Below are positions 32,885 through 41,111 of a stretch of DNA of 64,000 nt, in pieces. Below the pieces are notes generated by a model, which was given only the letters and a program-made list of their open reading frames with translations, was not told the origin of the DNA and searched no databases. Source of the DNA: Rhizobium terrae (GTDB lineage: Bacteria; Pseudomonadota; Alphaproteobacteria; Rhizobiales; Rhizobiaceae). The translations under genes were made by a program, and so were the position numbers. The stretch covers positions 310,001 through 374,000 of the forward strand of contig NZ_QJKM01000004.1 of assembly GCF_003425685.1 (NCBI RefSeq). Reading direction: 5' to 3'. Within the stretch, counting starts at the first letter, position 1; every line of letters begins with the position of its first letter.

Positions 32885-33349
32885 ATGGCGAATACCGACG
32901 GCCGCAAAGACGCGCTTCTCATCCGTTTGCAACGGATAGAGGACGATATTGAAAACCTCTCCGCACAGGCGCACACGCCGGAGATTGCGGCAGCTATAGC
33001 GGAGCTGATTTCCGAAGCCGGTGAACTTGAGGCCGAGATCGCCAGGCTGCGGTCGACAAATACCGTCCGCGACAAGGTAAAGGAAGCGAGGGCGCTGCGC
33101 TACAAAGGCATGTCCCTCGACGATATCGCCGAGAAGATGGGCATCGGTAAATCCTCGGTCCGGCGCTACTGCGAAGACATTCCCATCGATAGACGACGGT
33201 TTGCGTCGCCTCGGCTTGCGCCGCCGGATTGGCTGGATGCAGCCAAAGCCATGCGAGCCGAGGGGAAAACGCGGCATGTCATAGCCAGGGAATTGAGAAT
33301 CCCGCTCGCGAACTTCTATCGGGCCTTCAACAGGTTCGCGGATGGTTGA
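32885..33349 (+). CDS. Double helix-turn-helix DNA-binding protein
   Basis: 154 residues. A coiled coil (about 8-55, 'LIRLQRIEDDIENL...ELEAEIARLRS') precedes a first HTH 'EARALRYKGMSLDDIAEKMG' with 'IGKSSVRRYCEDI', then after about 15 residues a second HTH 'AAKAMRAEGKTRHVIAREL' with 'RIPLANFYRAFNRF'. Both look like resolvase- or transposase-type HTHs, but no catalytic domain follows. Tandem HTHs with a dimerising coil suggest a regulator or recombination accessory protein. A GGAGG is 5 bases before the ATG at 32885. It is divergent from suhB. Confidence 0.65.
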   Translation: MANTDGRKDALLIRLQRIEDDIENLSAQAHTPEIAAAIAELISEAGELEAEIARLRSTNTVRDKVKEARALRYKGMSLDDIAEKMGIGKSSVRRYCEDIPIDRRRFASPRLAPPDWLDAAKAMRAEGKTRHVIARELRIPLANFYRAFNRFADG

Positions 33350-33391
33350 TGTAAGCCCGATCGCTGAGGCCGTCGCGGGACCGAAAACCCT

Positions 33392-34528
33392 TCACCTGCG
33401 ACGGAACTTGTTCGCGGCGTCGATCGCCTTCTTCTGCGTTTCCTCGTTAATGCCGAGGTAGAAATCCTCAAGCGCCGGATCCTGCAGGCCGGCGCGGCGG
33501 GACAGCACGTACCATTTGGCGGCTTCGACCGGATCGGGTCGTGTGCCAAGCGCGTTGATGTAGAGATGGGCGAGCTTGTTCTGGGCCACGACGTTGCCGC
33601 GATAGGCGGCGACGCGCATCCATTCGAAGCCCTTGTCGTAGTCGCGCTCGCCGCCGACGCCGTTGACGAGCCAGACGCCCATATCGAGCTGGGCGGTATC
33701 GAATCCGGCCTTGGCGGCCCGCTCCAGCCATTCACGGGCGCGCGCCTTCTTTTCTCGCGGCACATCCTTCAACGCCACGTAAAGCTGGGCCACCGCATAT
33801 TGGGCGTCGGCCACGCCCTGTTCGGCGGATTTTTCGTAGAAGGGCAGCGCCAGATGCAGCCCCTTCTCGCCCGGATTGTCGGAAACAACGATCTGCGCCC
33901 AGTTGAACTGGGCCGAGGAATTGCCGGCCTCGGCGGCCTTGCGCATGAACTCGTCGGCCTTGCGCTTGTCGTGAGGCACGTCGCGGCCGGTCATCAACAG
34001 CAGCGCATACTGGAACATGGCTGCCGGATCGCCACCCTGCGCCGCCTTCTGGTACCAGAAAGCCGCTCCCTTGGCGTCCCGCTTGATGCCGAGCCCCTTG
34101 GTCATCATCTCGGCAACGAGCGTCTGCGCCGCGGCGTCGCCCGTGCCGGCCCGCGTCAAAGCCTTGTCGAGCGCTGTTACGTAAAGGCCGCGCTGATAGG
34201 CACCGTATGCCTCGTCGATGGGACCGGAATAGGCTTTTTCCGGCGGGGCGGGCGGCAAGGTCGCGCCCATGCGCTGGTAGAGCTCGACCCCACCGGATGG
34301 GACAATGCCCGCCGGCCCGCCGGAGGGGTTCGTTTCGCCATTCGCACCGCCGGGAACCGCCTGCGTCTCCACCCGCTCCTTTTTCATCGGCTGAACCTCC
34401 GGCTCCACGGGGCGTGTGACAGCCGTGGAATCCACCTGCGCCAGTGCAAGGGAAGACGATAACGCCGAGACGAAGAGCGTCACCAGCAATCCGTGCGGGA
34501 TCAGGCGGGGAAATCGGTTCGACGGCAT
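33392..34528 (-). CDS. Exported Sel1-repeat (TPR-like) protein
   Basis: 378 residues. A signal peptide ('LIPHGLLVTLFVSALSSSLALAQ') is followed by a Pro/Gly-rich stretch, then at least six Sel1-like repeats of about 36 residues with the 'A-x-W-Y-x-KAA-x-G-x-x-x-A-x-x-x-x-A' pattern, e.g. 'GAAFWYQKAAQGGDPAAMF', 'MRKAAEAGNSSAQFN' and 'WLERAAKAGFDTAQLDMG'. Such periplasmic repeat proteins are scaffolds; rhizobial ExoR is a relative in architecture only. The ATG at 34528 is preferred to the GTG at 34537. It is 82 bases after the ThiE-like gene on the same strand. Confidence 0.82.
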   Translation of the reverse strand: MPSNRFPRLIPHGLLVTLFVSALSSSLALAQVDSTAVTRPVEPEVQPMKKERVETQAVPGGANGETNPSGGPAGIVPSGGVELYQRMGATLPPAPPEKAYSGPIDEAYGAYQRGLYVTALDKALTRAGTGDAAAQTLVAEMMTKGLGIKRDAKGAAFWYQKAAQGGDPAAMFQYALLLMTGRDVPHDKRKADEFMRKAAEAGNSSAQFNWAQIVVSDNPGEKGLHLALPFYEKSAEQGVADAQYAVAQLYVALKDVPREKKARAREWLERAAKAGFDTAQLDMGVWLVNGVGGERDYDKGFEWMRVAAYRGNVVAQNKLAHLYINALGTRPDPVEAAKWYVLSRRAGLQDPALEDFYLGINEETQKKAIDAANKFRRR

Positions 34529-34610
34529 GGGCTCCACTGCGGTCGCTTCTCCTGTTCAGACGCCAAATCCGGCTCGTGTCACGCTGAGAATCTTAAAGGT
34601 CGGATCAGTC

Positions 34611-35264
34611 CTAAGCCTCAAACCGTGGCGCTTTTTCGTCCAGAATAGCGTTGGCCGCAGCGACCGCCGCCGCACCGCCCTCGGAATGCGAAAACACCGC
34701 GGCCCTGAGCGCCACGAATTCCGCGCCGCTTTCGGCGACGGCGAGGACGGAGGAAAGATCGCTGCCGCCCATGACTATGCAGGGAATTTCGATCATCGAT
34801 GCCCACCATTCGCCGAGCGCCGTGTTCTTGGGATGCGCCTCCGGCTTGATGTCGCCGTCGAGCTTGCCGAAGAAGATGTAGTCGGGACGCAACTCGCCGA
34901 TTTCGAGCGCCTGATGCCGATCGGCTGCCCCGCCGGCGCCGACGATCATCTTCGGCACGAATTTCTCGATCGCCTCTTCGAGGTCGGCCAAAGTTCCGGC
35001 CATATGCAGGCCGTCCGCCTTGACCCGTCCGGCGACGCGGCTGTCGCCGGCGATCAGCGCCGCGGCGCCGGCAGCCTGGATGATCGGCACCAGCATTTCG
35101 GCGCGCTTCTGGAAGGCCTGGTCGTCGAGCCCGTATTGCGGCACGATCACCGAAGCCACGTCGCCGCCGGAAAGCGCCTCTTCGAGCCTGCTCGCCTGTT
35201 CGGCGCCGTCCGCGTTCTCCGGCACGATCAATACGAGGCGGCAGCGATCTTCCAGTTCGGTCAT
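34611..35264 (-). CDS. Thiamine phosphate synthase-like protein
   Basis: 217 residues, a TIM barrel of the TMP-TENI family: 'CRLVLIVPEN', 'AAALIAGDSRVAGRVKADGLHM', 'MIVGAGGAADRHQALEIGEL', 'DYIFFGKLDGD' and 'IPCIVMGGSDLSSV'. True ThiE joins HMP-pyrophosphate to thiazole phosphate. Here the usual 'G-x-S-x-H' and 'P-x-x-x-T-x-[ST]' phosphate motifs are replaced, so activity is uncertain and it may be a rhizobial paralogue with another job. It is upstream of the Sel1-repeat gene and divergent from the TauE/SafE gene. No TPP riboswitch was seen. Confidence 0.7.
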   Translation of the reverse strand: MTELEDRCRLVLIVPENADGAEQASRLEEALSGGDVASVIVPQYGLDDQAFQKRAEMLVPIIQAAGAAALIAGDSRVAGRVKADGLHMAGTLADLEEAIEKFVPKMIVGAGGAADRHQALEIGELRPDYIFFGKLDGDIKPEAHPKNTALGEWWASMIEIPCIVMGGSDLSSVLAVAESGAEFVALRAAVFSHSEGGAAAVAAANAILDEKAPRFEA

Positions 35265-35444
35265 GTTTTTTCCGTTCGGCGGATATGAAGGAGCGAAATC
35301 CGCACTCGTTTTCTCTTCGCAAATTCGATAGACCGGACCGGTTGAAGGATCAACCTCCCCGCTTGCCCGACTCCGCTGCTGAAATCCGCCCGCCCAAAGG
35401 TCCCCGCCCCAAATCCTCCGCTCAACTATCCTGTGCCCAGCCTG

Positions 35445-36215
35445 ATGACCGATACGCTGACCATCGCCTTTTTCTTAGCTGCAATACCGGCCGTCATGGT
35501 CGTCGGTCTCTCCAAGGGCGGTATCGGCGGGGCGGTCGGGCTGCTCGGCGTGCCGCTGATGTCGCTCGCGGTCGATCCGGTCAAGGCGGCGGCGATCTTC
35601 CTGCCGATCCTGATCGTCATGGATATCGTCGCGCTCTGGTCCTGGCGCAATTATAACGATCGCAAGACGCTGCTGATGATCCTGCCGGGCGGCGTCATCG
35701 GCATCGCGCTCGGCTGGGCGACCTCGGCCTATGTCTCCGACGATGCGCTGCGCCTCGTCATCGCGACGGCGACCATCCTCTTCACCGTCCGTTATTTCTG
35801 GCAGGTCCATGGGCCGCATTCCAACCGGCCGGTCGCCCCTCTTCCCCATCGCCCGGCCGCCGCGACGTTCTGGGGAGCCCTCTCCGGTTACGCCAGCTTC
35901 GTCGCCCATGCCGGCGGCCCACCCTTCCAGATCTATGTGCTGCCGATGCGGCTGGACCCGAAAGCCTATACGGGCGCCAGCATCCGCTTTTTCGCCATCG
36001 TCAATGCCGTGAAGGTCGTTCCGTATTTCTTTCTGGGCGCACTGGATCAGGAGAACCTGACGATTTCCGCGACGCTCCTGCCGGTTGCCCTCGTCTCCAC
36101 GATGCTGGGCGCCGCAATCGTCAAGCATCTGAAGGCCGAGACCTTCTATCCGCTGACATACGGGCTCGCCTTCTGCGCCGGCCTGAAGCTGCTGTGGGAC
36201 GGCCTGCCGCTCTGA
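35445..36215 (+). CDS. TauE/SafE family membrane transporter
   Basis: 256 residues with about eight hydrophobic segments, opening 'TIAFFLAAIPAVMVVGLSKGG' and 'GGAVGLLGVPLMSLAVDP', the repeated Gly-rich motif of the TauE/SafE family (sulfite, sulfoacetate or related anion exporters). The second half repeats the pattern around 'FVAHAGGPPFQIYVLP'. No sulfur-oxidation genes are adjacent, so the anion is unknown. The ATG at 35445 gives the family N-terminus; a GTG lies four codons upstream, and neither has a clear ribosome site. Confidence 0.85.
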   Translation: MTDTLTIAFFLAAIPAVMVVGLSKGGIGGAVGLLGVPLMSLAVDPVKAAAIFLPILIVMDIVALWSWRNYNDRKTLLMILPGGVIGIALGWATSAYVSDDALRLVIATATILFTVRYFWQVHGPHSNRPVAPLPHRPAAATFWGALSGYASFVAHAGGPPFQIYVLPMRLDPKAYTGASIRFFAIVNAVKVVPYFFLGALDQENLTISATLLPVALVSTMLGAAIVKHLKAETFYPLTYGLAFCAGLKLLWDGLPL

Positions 36216-36329
36216 GCTTTCAGCGTGTCGCCGCGCAGCTAAAAAAGCAACATAAAATAAGGCTGCGGACATTGCTGCGGCGCACAATAAATCTTGCCGA
36301 TACCAAATGTTTACCGTAAGTTCGGCGCT

Positions 36330-36590
36330 ATGACGACCGTTGATCCATTTGCAGCCATAGCTGATCCGAACCGGCGGTATCTGCTGGAGGAATTGCGGCG
36401 TGCGCCGAAGACCGTCAATGAACTCGCCCAGGGCCTGCCGATCAGCCGGCCCGCGGTATCGCAGCATCTCAAGGCGCTGCTCGACAGCAATCTGGTGACG
36501 GTTACCGCGGAGGGCACACGGCGGATCTATGCGGTCAACAGCAAGGGATTCGACAGGCTCAACCTGTGGCTGGATCAATTCTGGTCGTGA
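36330..36590 (+). CDS. ArsR/SmtB-type winged-helix regulator
   Basis: 86 residues, almost only the winged helix: 'AIADPNRRYLLEELRRAPKT', 'VNELAQGLPISRPAVSQHLKALLDSNLV' and wing 'TAEGTRRIYAV'. No Cys-rich metal site (such as ELCVCDL) is present, so it belongs to the metal-independent ArsR-like group. The target is unknown; neighbours are the TauE/SafE carrier upstream and a DUF465 gene downstream. Its stop codon lies inside a 13-bp inverted repeat that continues 56 bases downstream. Confidence 0.85.
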   Translation: MTTVDPFAAIADPNRRYLLEELRRAPKTVNELAQGLPISRPAVSQHLKALLDSNLVTVTAEGTRRIYAVNSKGFDRLNLWLDQFWS

Positions 36591-36645
36591 GCTTTGGAAG
36601 GTGCAAGTCACTCGGGTTTGAGGTCCATCGACCACGACCAGAATT
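36577..36645. repeat. 13-bp perfect inverted repeat over the ArsR-gene stop
   Basis: AATTCTGGTCGTG (36577-36589) and CACGACCAGAATT (36633-36645) are exact reverse complements with a 43-base spacer. The left arm encodes the last residues of the regulator. A third partial copy (TTCTGG) follows at about 36658. Confidence 0.7.
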
Positions 36646-36739
36646 CATGTCTTTAGGTTCTGGATTTGTTTTGCCGCCCTTTTTGCCTCCTACTGATCAA
36701 TGACGTGAGGCTGGCGGCGGGTTTCTCCTTGAGAAGAAA

Positions 36740-36916
36740 TTAGTGACGCGTAGAGGCCTTGAGGCGCTGCATTTCGTCCTTGATGCGCAGCTTGCGACGC
36801 TTGAGTTCGGCGATTTCGCGGTCGTCGGCGGAGGGGGACGCGAGAACTGCTTGGAGTTCCTCCTCCAAGGCACCGTGCTTCCTTTCAAGCGATGCGATAT
36901 GAGCCTGGACGGTCAT
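36740..36916 (-). CDS. DUF465 (YdcH-like) small protein
   Basis: 58 residues. 'VQAHIASLERKHGALEEEL', 'SADDREIAELKRRKLRIKDE' and 'MQRLK' is the standard DUF465/YdcH helical hairpin. The ATG at 36916 has AAGGAAGGA about 9 bases upstream; an in-frame start at 36940 is less likely. A second DUF465 gene lies 229 bases away and divergent. Family function is unknown. Confidence 0.8.
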   Translation of the reverse strand: MTVQAHIASLERKHGALEEELQAVLASPSADDREIAELKRRKLRIKDEMQRLKASTRH

Positions 36917-37056
36917 GTGGCATGTTCCTTCCTTGGTCACCTGCCCCGACTTTCCCTTAGGCCAGGGCTTCAGGTTTGCGACGGAAGTGTGACATGATCG
37001 GCCGCATTTGTCGAAGGAGAAATCGTGGTTTCAAGGGGGCAAATTCGTGACCTTGT

Positions 37057-37071
37057 CTAACTTCCCGTTAA
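37057..37071. promoter_or_regulatory. Near-consensus CtrA-type site
   Basis: CTAACTTCCCGTTAA differs from TTAA-N7-TTAA at one position and is followed by C, as in preferred sites. It lies about 75 bases upstream of the plus-strand DUF465 gene, between the two divergent DUF465 genes. Confidence 0.3.
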
Positions 37072-37145
37072 CGCGGTTTGGTGGTAGAGGCTTGCGCATC
37101 CGGCGGGCAATGCTGAAATGGCCGGTATGAGAATGGGGACTCGAC

Positions 37146-37349
37146 ATGGCTGATCAGGAACAGGCGGATATCCGGCTGGCACTCGCAAAGCTTCGCCAGG
37201 AGCATGAGGATTACGACGCCGCCATCAACGCCATGATTCAGGTCGGCTGCGAAGCATTGCGCGTGCAGCGCATGAAAAAGAAGAAGCTGGCGATCAAGGA
37301 CAAGATGAGCCAGCTCGAGGACCAGATCATCCCCGATATCATCGCTTGA
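37146..37349 (+). CDS. DUF465 (YdcH-like) small protein
   Basis: 67 residues: '[20 protein letters not shown]' and '[21 protein letters not shown]', again the DUF465 helical hairpin, here with a more basic second half. It lies 10 bases before purE and may be co-transcribed with purEK. Function is unknown; the pair of divergent paralogues is noted separately. Confidence 0.82.
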   Translation: MADQEQADIRLALAKLRQEHEDYDAAINAMIQVGCEALRVQRMKKKKLAIKDKMSQLEDQIIPDIIA

Positions 37350-37359
37350 AGGTTCCGAC

Positions 37360-37857
37360 ATGTCCGAAAGACCTGCCGTCGCTATCATCATGGGCAGCCA
37401 GTCCGACTGGGAAACCATGAAGAACGCCGCCGATACGCTGGAAGCGCTCGATATCGGTTACGAAGCCCGCATCATTTCGGCGCACCGCACGCCCGAGCGG
37501 ATGGTGAATTTTGCCAAGGGCGCCCGCGACGAGGGGTTTCAGGTGATCATCGCCGGCGCCGGCGGCGCCGCCCATCTTCCGGGCATGACCGCCGCCATGA
37601 CGCCGCTGCCGGTCTTCGGCGTTCCGGTGCAGTCGAAGGCGCTTTCCGGCCAGGACAGCCTGCTTTCGATCGTCCAGATGCCGGCCGGCATCCCGGTCGG
37701 CACGCTGGCGATCGGCCGTGCCGGGGCGATCAACGCAGCACTCCTCGCCGCGGCCGTCCTGGCGCTTCATGACGATGACATTGCCGAGCGGCTTGACGAG
37801 TGGCGCGCCCGCCAGACAGCCGCCGTGGCGGACTACCCGATCGACGAGGCTCCATGA
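37360..37857 (+). CDS. purE: N5-carboxyaminoimidazole ribonucleotide mutase
   Basis: 165 residues, class I PurE. It moves the carboxylate of N5-CAIR to give CAIR in purine synthesis. '[16 protein letters not shown]' and '[12 protein letters not shown]' (catalytic His region), with '[14 protein letters not shown]' and '[22 protein letters not shown]', are complete. The stop overlaps the purK start (ATGA), the classic coupled purEK pair. Confidence 0.96.
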   Translation: MSERPAVAIIMGSQSDWETMKNAADTLEALDIGYEARIISAHRTPERMVNFAKGARDEGFQVIIAGAGGAAHLPGMTAAMTPLPVFGVPVQSKALSGQDSLLSIVQMPAGIPVGTLAIGRAGAINAALLAAAVLALHDDDIAERLDEWRARQTAAVADYPIDEAP

Positions 37858-38924
37858 CCGTTATCACGATCGGCATCATCGGCGGCGGACAGCTCGGCCG
37901 CATGCTGGCCATGGCCGCGGCACGGCTGAACTTCCGCACGGTCATCCTGGAACCGCAGGCCGACTGCCCCGCCGCCCAGGTGGCCAGTGCACAGATCACC
38001 GCCGCCTATGACGATCCCGCCGCTCTCGAAGAGCTCGCAAAGCGCTGCGATGTCGTGACCTATGAGTTCGAAAACGTGCCGGTCGCCGCAGCCGAGACGC
38101 TGCAGCGCGCCGTTCCGGTCTATCCTCCGGCGAAAGCACTGGAAGTTTCCCAGGATCGCCTGACTGAAAAGCGATTCCTGAATTCCTGCGGCATCGCGAC
38201 TGCGAAATTCCACGCGGTCGACAGCCAGGCAGACCTCGAAAGGGCTCTTGCCGATTTCGGCGGTCAGGGCGTGCTGAAGACCTGCCGCATGGGTTATGAC
38301 GGCAAGGGACAGCGCGTCTTCCGTTCGGCGGAAGAAAGCCCGGTCGGCGCATATGAGGCGCTCGGCTCCGTGCCGCTCATCCTCGAAAGCTTCGTCGCAT
38401 TCGAGCGGGAAATTTCGGTCATCGCGGCCCGCGCCTGGGACGGCACGGTCGCCTGTTTCGATCCGGCCGAGAACATCCACAGGAACGGAATCCTGCATAC
38501 CTCCACCCTGCCCGCCCGCATTTCCGAGGCCACCGCCAGGACCGCCCGCGAATCGGCTGAAAAGCTATTGGCCGCCCTCGATTATGTCGGCGTCATCGGC
38601 ATGGAGTTCTTCGTCATGGCGGACGGAACGCTGATCGCCAACGAGATCGCCCCGCGGGTCCACAATTCAGGCCACTGGACCGAGGCCGCCTGTATCGTGT
38701 CGCAATTCGAGCAGCATATCCGCGCCGTGACCGGCCTGACGCTTGGGAACCCGCATCGCCATTCCGACTGCGTGATGACCAACCTGATCGGCGACGACAT
38801 CCTCGACGTTCCCGCCTGGCTCGCCAGGAAGGACGTGCTCGTCCACCTCTACGGCAAGACGGAATCCCGTCCGGGCCGCAAAATGGGGCATGTGACGGAG
38901 CTGAAATCACCTTCACAAGGTTGA
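37854..38924 (+). CDS. purK: N5-carboxyaminoimidazole ribonucleotide synthase
   Basis: 356 residues, ATP-grasp fold. It makes N5-CAIR from AIR, bicarbonate and ATP, the substrate of PurE. '[19 protein letters not shown]', '[11 protein letters not shown]', '[15 protein letters not shown]', '[12 protein letters not shown]', 'GVEFFV'-like '[20 protein letters not shown]' and '[10 protein letters not shown]' are all present. The start follows from the ATGA overlap with purE. The stop lies inside the -35 box of the rpmJ promoter. Confidence 0.96.
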   Translation: MTVITIGIIGGGQLGRMLAMAAARLNFRTVILEPQADCPAAQVASAQITAAYDDPAALEELAKRCDVVTYEFENVPVAAAETLQRAVPVYPPAKALEVSQDRLTEKRFLNSCGIATAKFHAVDSQADLERALADFGGQGVLKTCRMGYDGKGQRVFRSAEESPVGAYEALGSVPLILESFVAFEREISVIAARAWDGTVACFDPAENIHRNGILHTSTLPARISEATARTARESAEKLLAALDYVGVIGMEFFVMADGTLIANEIAPRVHNSGHWTEAACIVSQFEQHIRAVTGLTLGNPHRHSDCVMTNLIGDDILDVPAWLARKDVLVHLYGKTESRPGRKMGHVTELKSPSQG

Positions 38925-38949
38925 CATGGAGGTTAGCTCGGGTTATCTG
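38921..38949 (+). promoter_or_regulatory. Promoter of rpmJ, overlapping the purK stop
   Basis: TTGACA (38921-38926), 17 bases, TATCTG (38944-38949). The TGA of purK is inside the -35 box. The rpmJ leader would be about 100 bases. Confidence 0.55.
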
Positions 38950-38963
38950 CACGCCCAACCTGG

Positions 38964-38999
38964 AGCGCGCCCCTCTTTGCAAGAAATAGGCGGCGCGCT
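38964..38999 (+). promoter_or_regulatory. Hairpin in the rpmJ leader
   Basis: Perfect 8-bp arms AGCGCGCC (38964-38971) and GGCGCGCT (38992-38999), followed by TTTGATTG. It may end purK transcripts, or act as an attenuator between the promoter and rpmJ. Confidence 0.45.
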
Positions 39000-39056
39000 T
39001 TTGATTGATAGAGACAAGCGGCTTTTTGAAAGCCCACAGACTGCTGGACCAGTACA

Positions 39057-39182
39057 ATGAAGATCAAGAACTCGCTCAAGGCGCTCAAGGCCCGTCACCG
39101 CGATAACCGTCTGGTTCGCCGCAAGGGCCGCATTTACATCATCAACAAGCAGAACCCGCGCTTCAAGGCTCGTCAGGGCTGA
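39057..39182 (+). CDS. rpmJ: Ribosomal protein L36
   Basis: 41 residues: '[20 protein letters not shown]' and '[21 protein letters not shown]'. This is the zinc-free (C-) form of L36, with none of the Cys/His ligands of the classic form. L36 binds 23S rRNA in the large subunit. It has its own promoter and is followed by a hairpin at 39222-39243. Confidence 0.95.
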   Translation: MKIKNSLKALKARHRDNRLVRRKGRIYIINKQNPRFKARQG

Positions 39183-39221
39183 TATCGCGCATCCGGCCTC
39201 GATTTGTATCGCGGCCGATCA

Positions 39222-39243
39222 AATTGTCGATAACGCGACAATT
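39222..39243 (+). terminator. Hairpin after rpmJ
   Basis: Perfect 8-bp arms AATTGTCG/CGACAATT with loop ATAACG, 40 bases after the rpmJ stop; no T-run follows. Confidence 0.5.
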
Positions 39244-39282
39244 CGGGTTTGACCTTCAGCGCATGCGGTTTACCTTATCCGC

Positions 39283-39921
39283 ATGCGCTATTTTCGTTTG
39301 AGCTCCCTGATTCTGGCCGCCACCCTGGCCGCGTCCTCCGCTTTGGCCCAGTCCATCGTGCCGGAAACGACGCTTCCGGCTCCGCCGACCACGACCGCGC
39401 CGCAGTCGACGCCCGTCGCGCCGCCGGCCGGGCCGAGAACACCCAAGCCGATCGATTCCCTGTTCGAGGCGCTCAAACGCGAGCGCAACCCGGAAAGGGC
39501 GCGCGGCATCGCTTCCCAGATCATCGCCGACCTCAACGATTCGGGCAGCGCGACCGTCAATCTCCTGATGCAATGGGCCGCCGCGGCCATCAAGGAGAAG
39601 CGCAATGCCGCGGCGCTCGATTTCCTCGATCAGGTGACCGTGCTCGATCCAGGCTATCCTGAAGGCTGGAACCGCCGTGCCACGCTCCACTACACGATGG
39701 GCAACGCGCGAAAATCGATGGCCGATATCGCCGAGGTGCTGAAGCGCGAGCCGCGCCATTTCGGAGCGCTGGCCGGCATGGCCGGCATCCTGATGGAAAC
39801 CGGCAAGGATGAACTGGCGCTGAAGGCCTGGGAAGACTACCTCACCATCTATCCGGCGGATCGCGACGCGCAGGAAGCGGTGGCGAAGCTTTCCGAAAAG
39901 ATCGCCGGCAACCGGACCTGA
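39283..39921 (+). CDS. Exported tetratricopeptide-repeat protein
   Basis: 212 residues. A signal peptide ('RLSSLILAATLAASSALAQ') is followed by a Pro/Thr-rich segment and three to four TPR-like helical pairs, e.g. 'AALDFLDQVTVLDPGYPEGWNRRATLHYTMG' and 'KDELALKAWEDYLTIYPAD'. Probably a periplasmic scaffold. It begins 101 bases after rpmJ and ends 20 bases before the alpha/beta-hydrolase gene, with which it may be co-transcribed. Confidence 0.78.
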   Translation: MRYFRLSSLILAATLAASSALAQSIVPETTLPAPPTTTAPQSTPVAPPAGPRTPKPIDSLFEALKRERNPERARGIASQIIADLNDSGSATVNLLMQWAAAAIKEKRNAAALDFLDQVTVLDPGYPEGWNRRATLHYTMGNARKSMADIAEVLKREPRHFGALAGMAGILMETGKDELALKAWEDYLTIYPADRDAQEAVAKLSEKIAGNRT

Positions 39922-39941
39922 CCTCCCGCTCTGCATCCGTC

Positions 39942-40982
39942 ATGCTGATCCTGCCATTTGCCCTCATCGGCATCGCTGCCGCCGCCTTCGGTTTCACGGC
40001 CTGGAAAGCCCGGGCGATCGAGGTCGAGTTCCCCAATACCGGGGAACTCATCGATATCGGCGGCTACCGGTTGAATTCGGTGCATGTGCCGGCAAAGGCC
40101 GGCGCGGACCTTCCGCCGATCGTCTTCATCCATGGCGCTAGCGGCAATCTGCGCGATCAGGAAACAGCCTTCCGCCATGCGCTGGAGGGACGCGCCGAGC
40201 TGCTTTTCGTCGACCGCCCCGGCCATGGCTATTCCGAACGCGGCGGTCCCGAGAACGACTTCCCGGACGGCCAGGCAAACGCCATCGCAAGGCTCATGGA
40301 AAAGCGCGGCATCGGGAAGGCCATCATCGCCGGCCATTCCTTCGGCGGCGCCATCGCCGCGAGCTTTGCCCTCCATCACCCGGAAAAGACTGCCGGCTTG
40401 CTTTTCCTGGCGCCCGCCACCCATCCCTGGCCCGGCAGCATCGACTGGTATTACCAGCTCACCGCGCGCCCGATCCTCGGCCAGCTGTTCAGCCGCTTTC
40501 TCTCCCTTCCCGCCGGGCTGGTGCTGATGGATGGGGCGACACGATCCGTATTCCATCCCAATCCCTGTCCCGCCACCTATCTCACCGACGGCGCACCGGC
40601 GCTCGTCCTGCGTCCGGCGGCATTCCGCTACAACGCGATCGACGTCGCAAACCTGAACGATTACGTGACCCGCGTTGCGCCGCATTACCAGGAAATCAAG
40701 GCACCGACGGTCATCGTCACCGGTGACAGCGACTCGATCGTCGCGGAAGAAATCCACTCGCTCGGCCTCGCCCGCGATATCCCCGGTTCGGAACTCGTGT
40801 GGATCCGCAGTCTCGGCCACAAGCCGGATTATATCGTCACCGACGTGGCGATCGCTGCGATCGAGAAGCTCTCCGGCCTCCCCCGCGACCTCTCCGCCGC
40901 GGCACGCCTGGCAGAGGCGAGGATCGCCCCCGAGGCCGAGGAGACGCCACCTGAAATGGACCTCTCCATCGAGCACGGCTGA
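39942..40982 (+). CDS. Alpha/beta hydrolase
   Basis: 346 residues. The N-terminal hydrophobic segment 'MLILPFALIGIAAAAFGFTA' anchors or exports it. Then 'IVFIHGASGNLRDQE' (oxyanion region), the nucleophile elbow 'AGHSFGGAIAA' (Ser), an Asp in 'VIVTGDSDSIV' and a His in 'SLGHKPDYIV' form the triad of a classic alpha/beta hydrolase. The C-terminal 40 residues are polar and Glu-rich. The substrate is unknown. It may form a unit with the TPR gene upstream. Confidence 0.85.
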   Translation: MLILPFALIGIAAAAFGFTAWKARAIEVEFPNTGELIDIGGYRLNSVHVPAKAGADLPPIVFIHGASGNLRDQETAFRHALEGRAELLFVDRPGHGYSERGGPENDFPDGQANAIARLMEKRGIGKAIIAGHSFGGAIAASFALHHPEKTAGLLFLAPATHPWPGSIDWYYQLTARPILGQLFSRFLSLPAGLVLMDGATRSVFHPNPCPATYLTDGAPALVLRPAAFRYNAIDVANLNDYVTRVAPHYQEIKAPTVIVTGDSDSIVAEEIHSLGLARDIPGSELVWIRSLGHKPDYIVTDVAIAAIEKLSGLPRDLSAAARLAEARIAPEAEETPPEMDLSIEHG

Positions 40983-41111
40983 GCCGGGATCCCGACCTCG
41001 ATACCCTTGTCGGACCGTTTCGGCATGCCGGAGGCCGGCATCACCATCTGATCGGATTCCGGCATGGTGCTTCCGGGATATGGTGCTTCCGGGAATCGAT
41101 GACGGGCGGTC

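Noticed and set aside
35265..35444. TPP riboswitch before the ThiE-like gene
   Set aside because: No CTGAGA-type thi box elements were found on the minus strand upstream of 35264.
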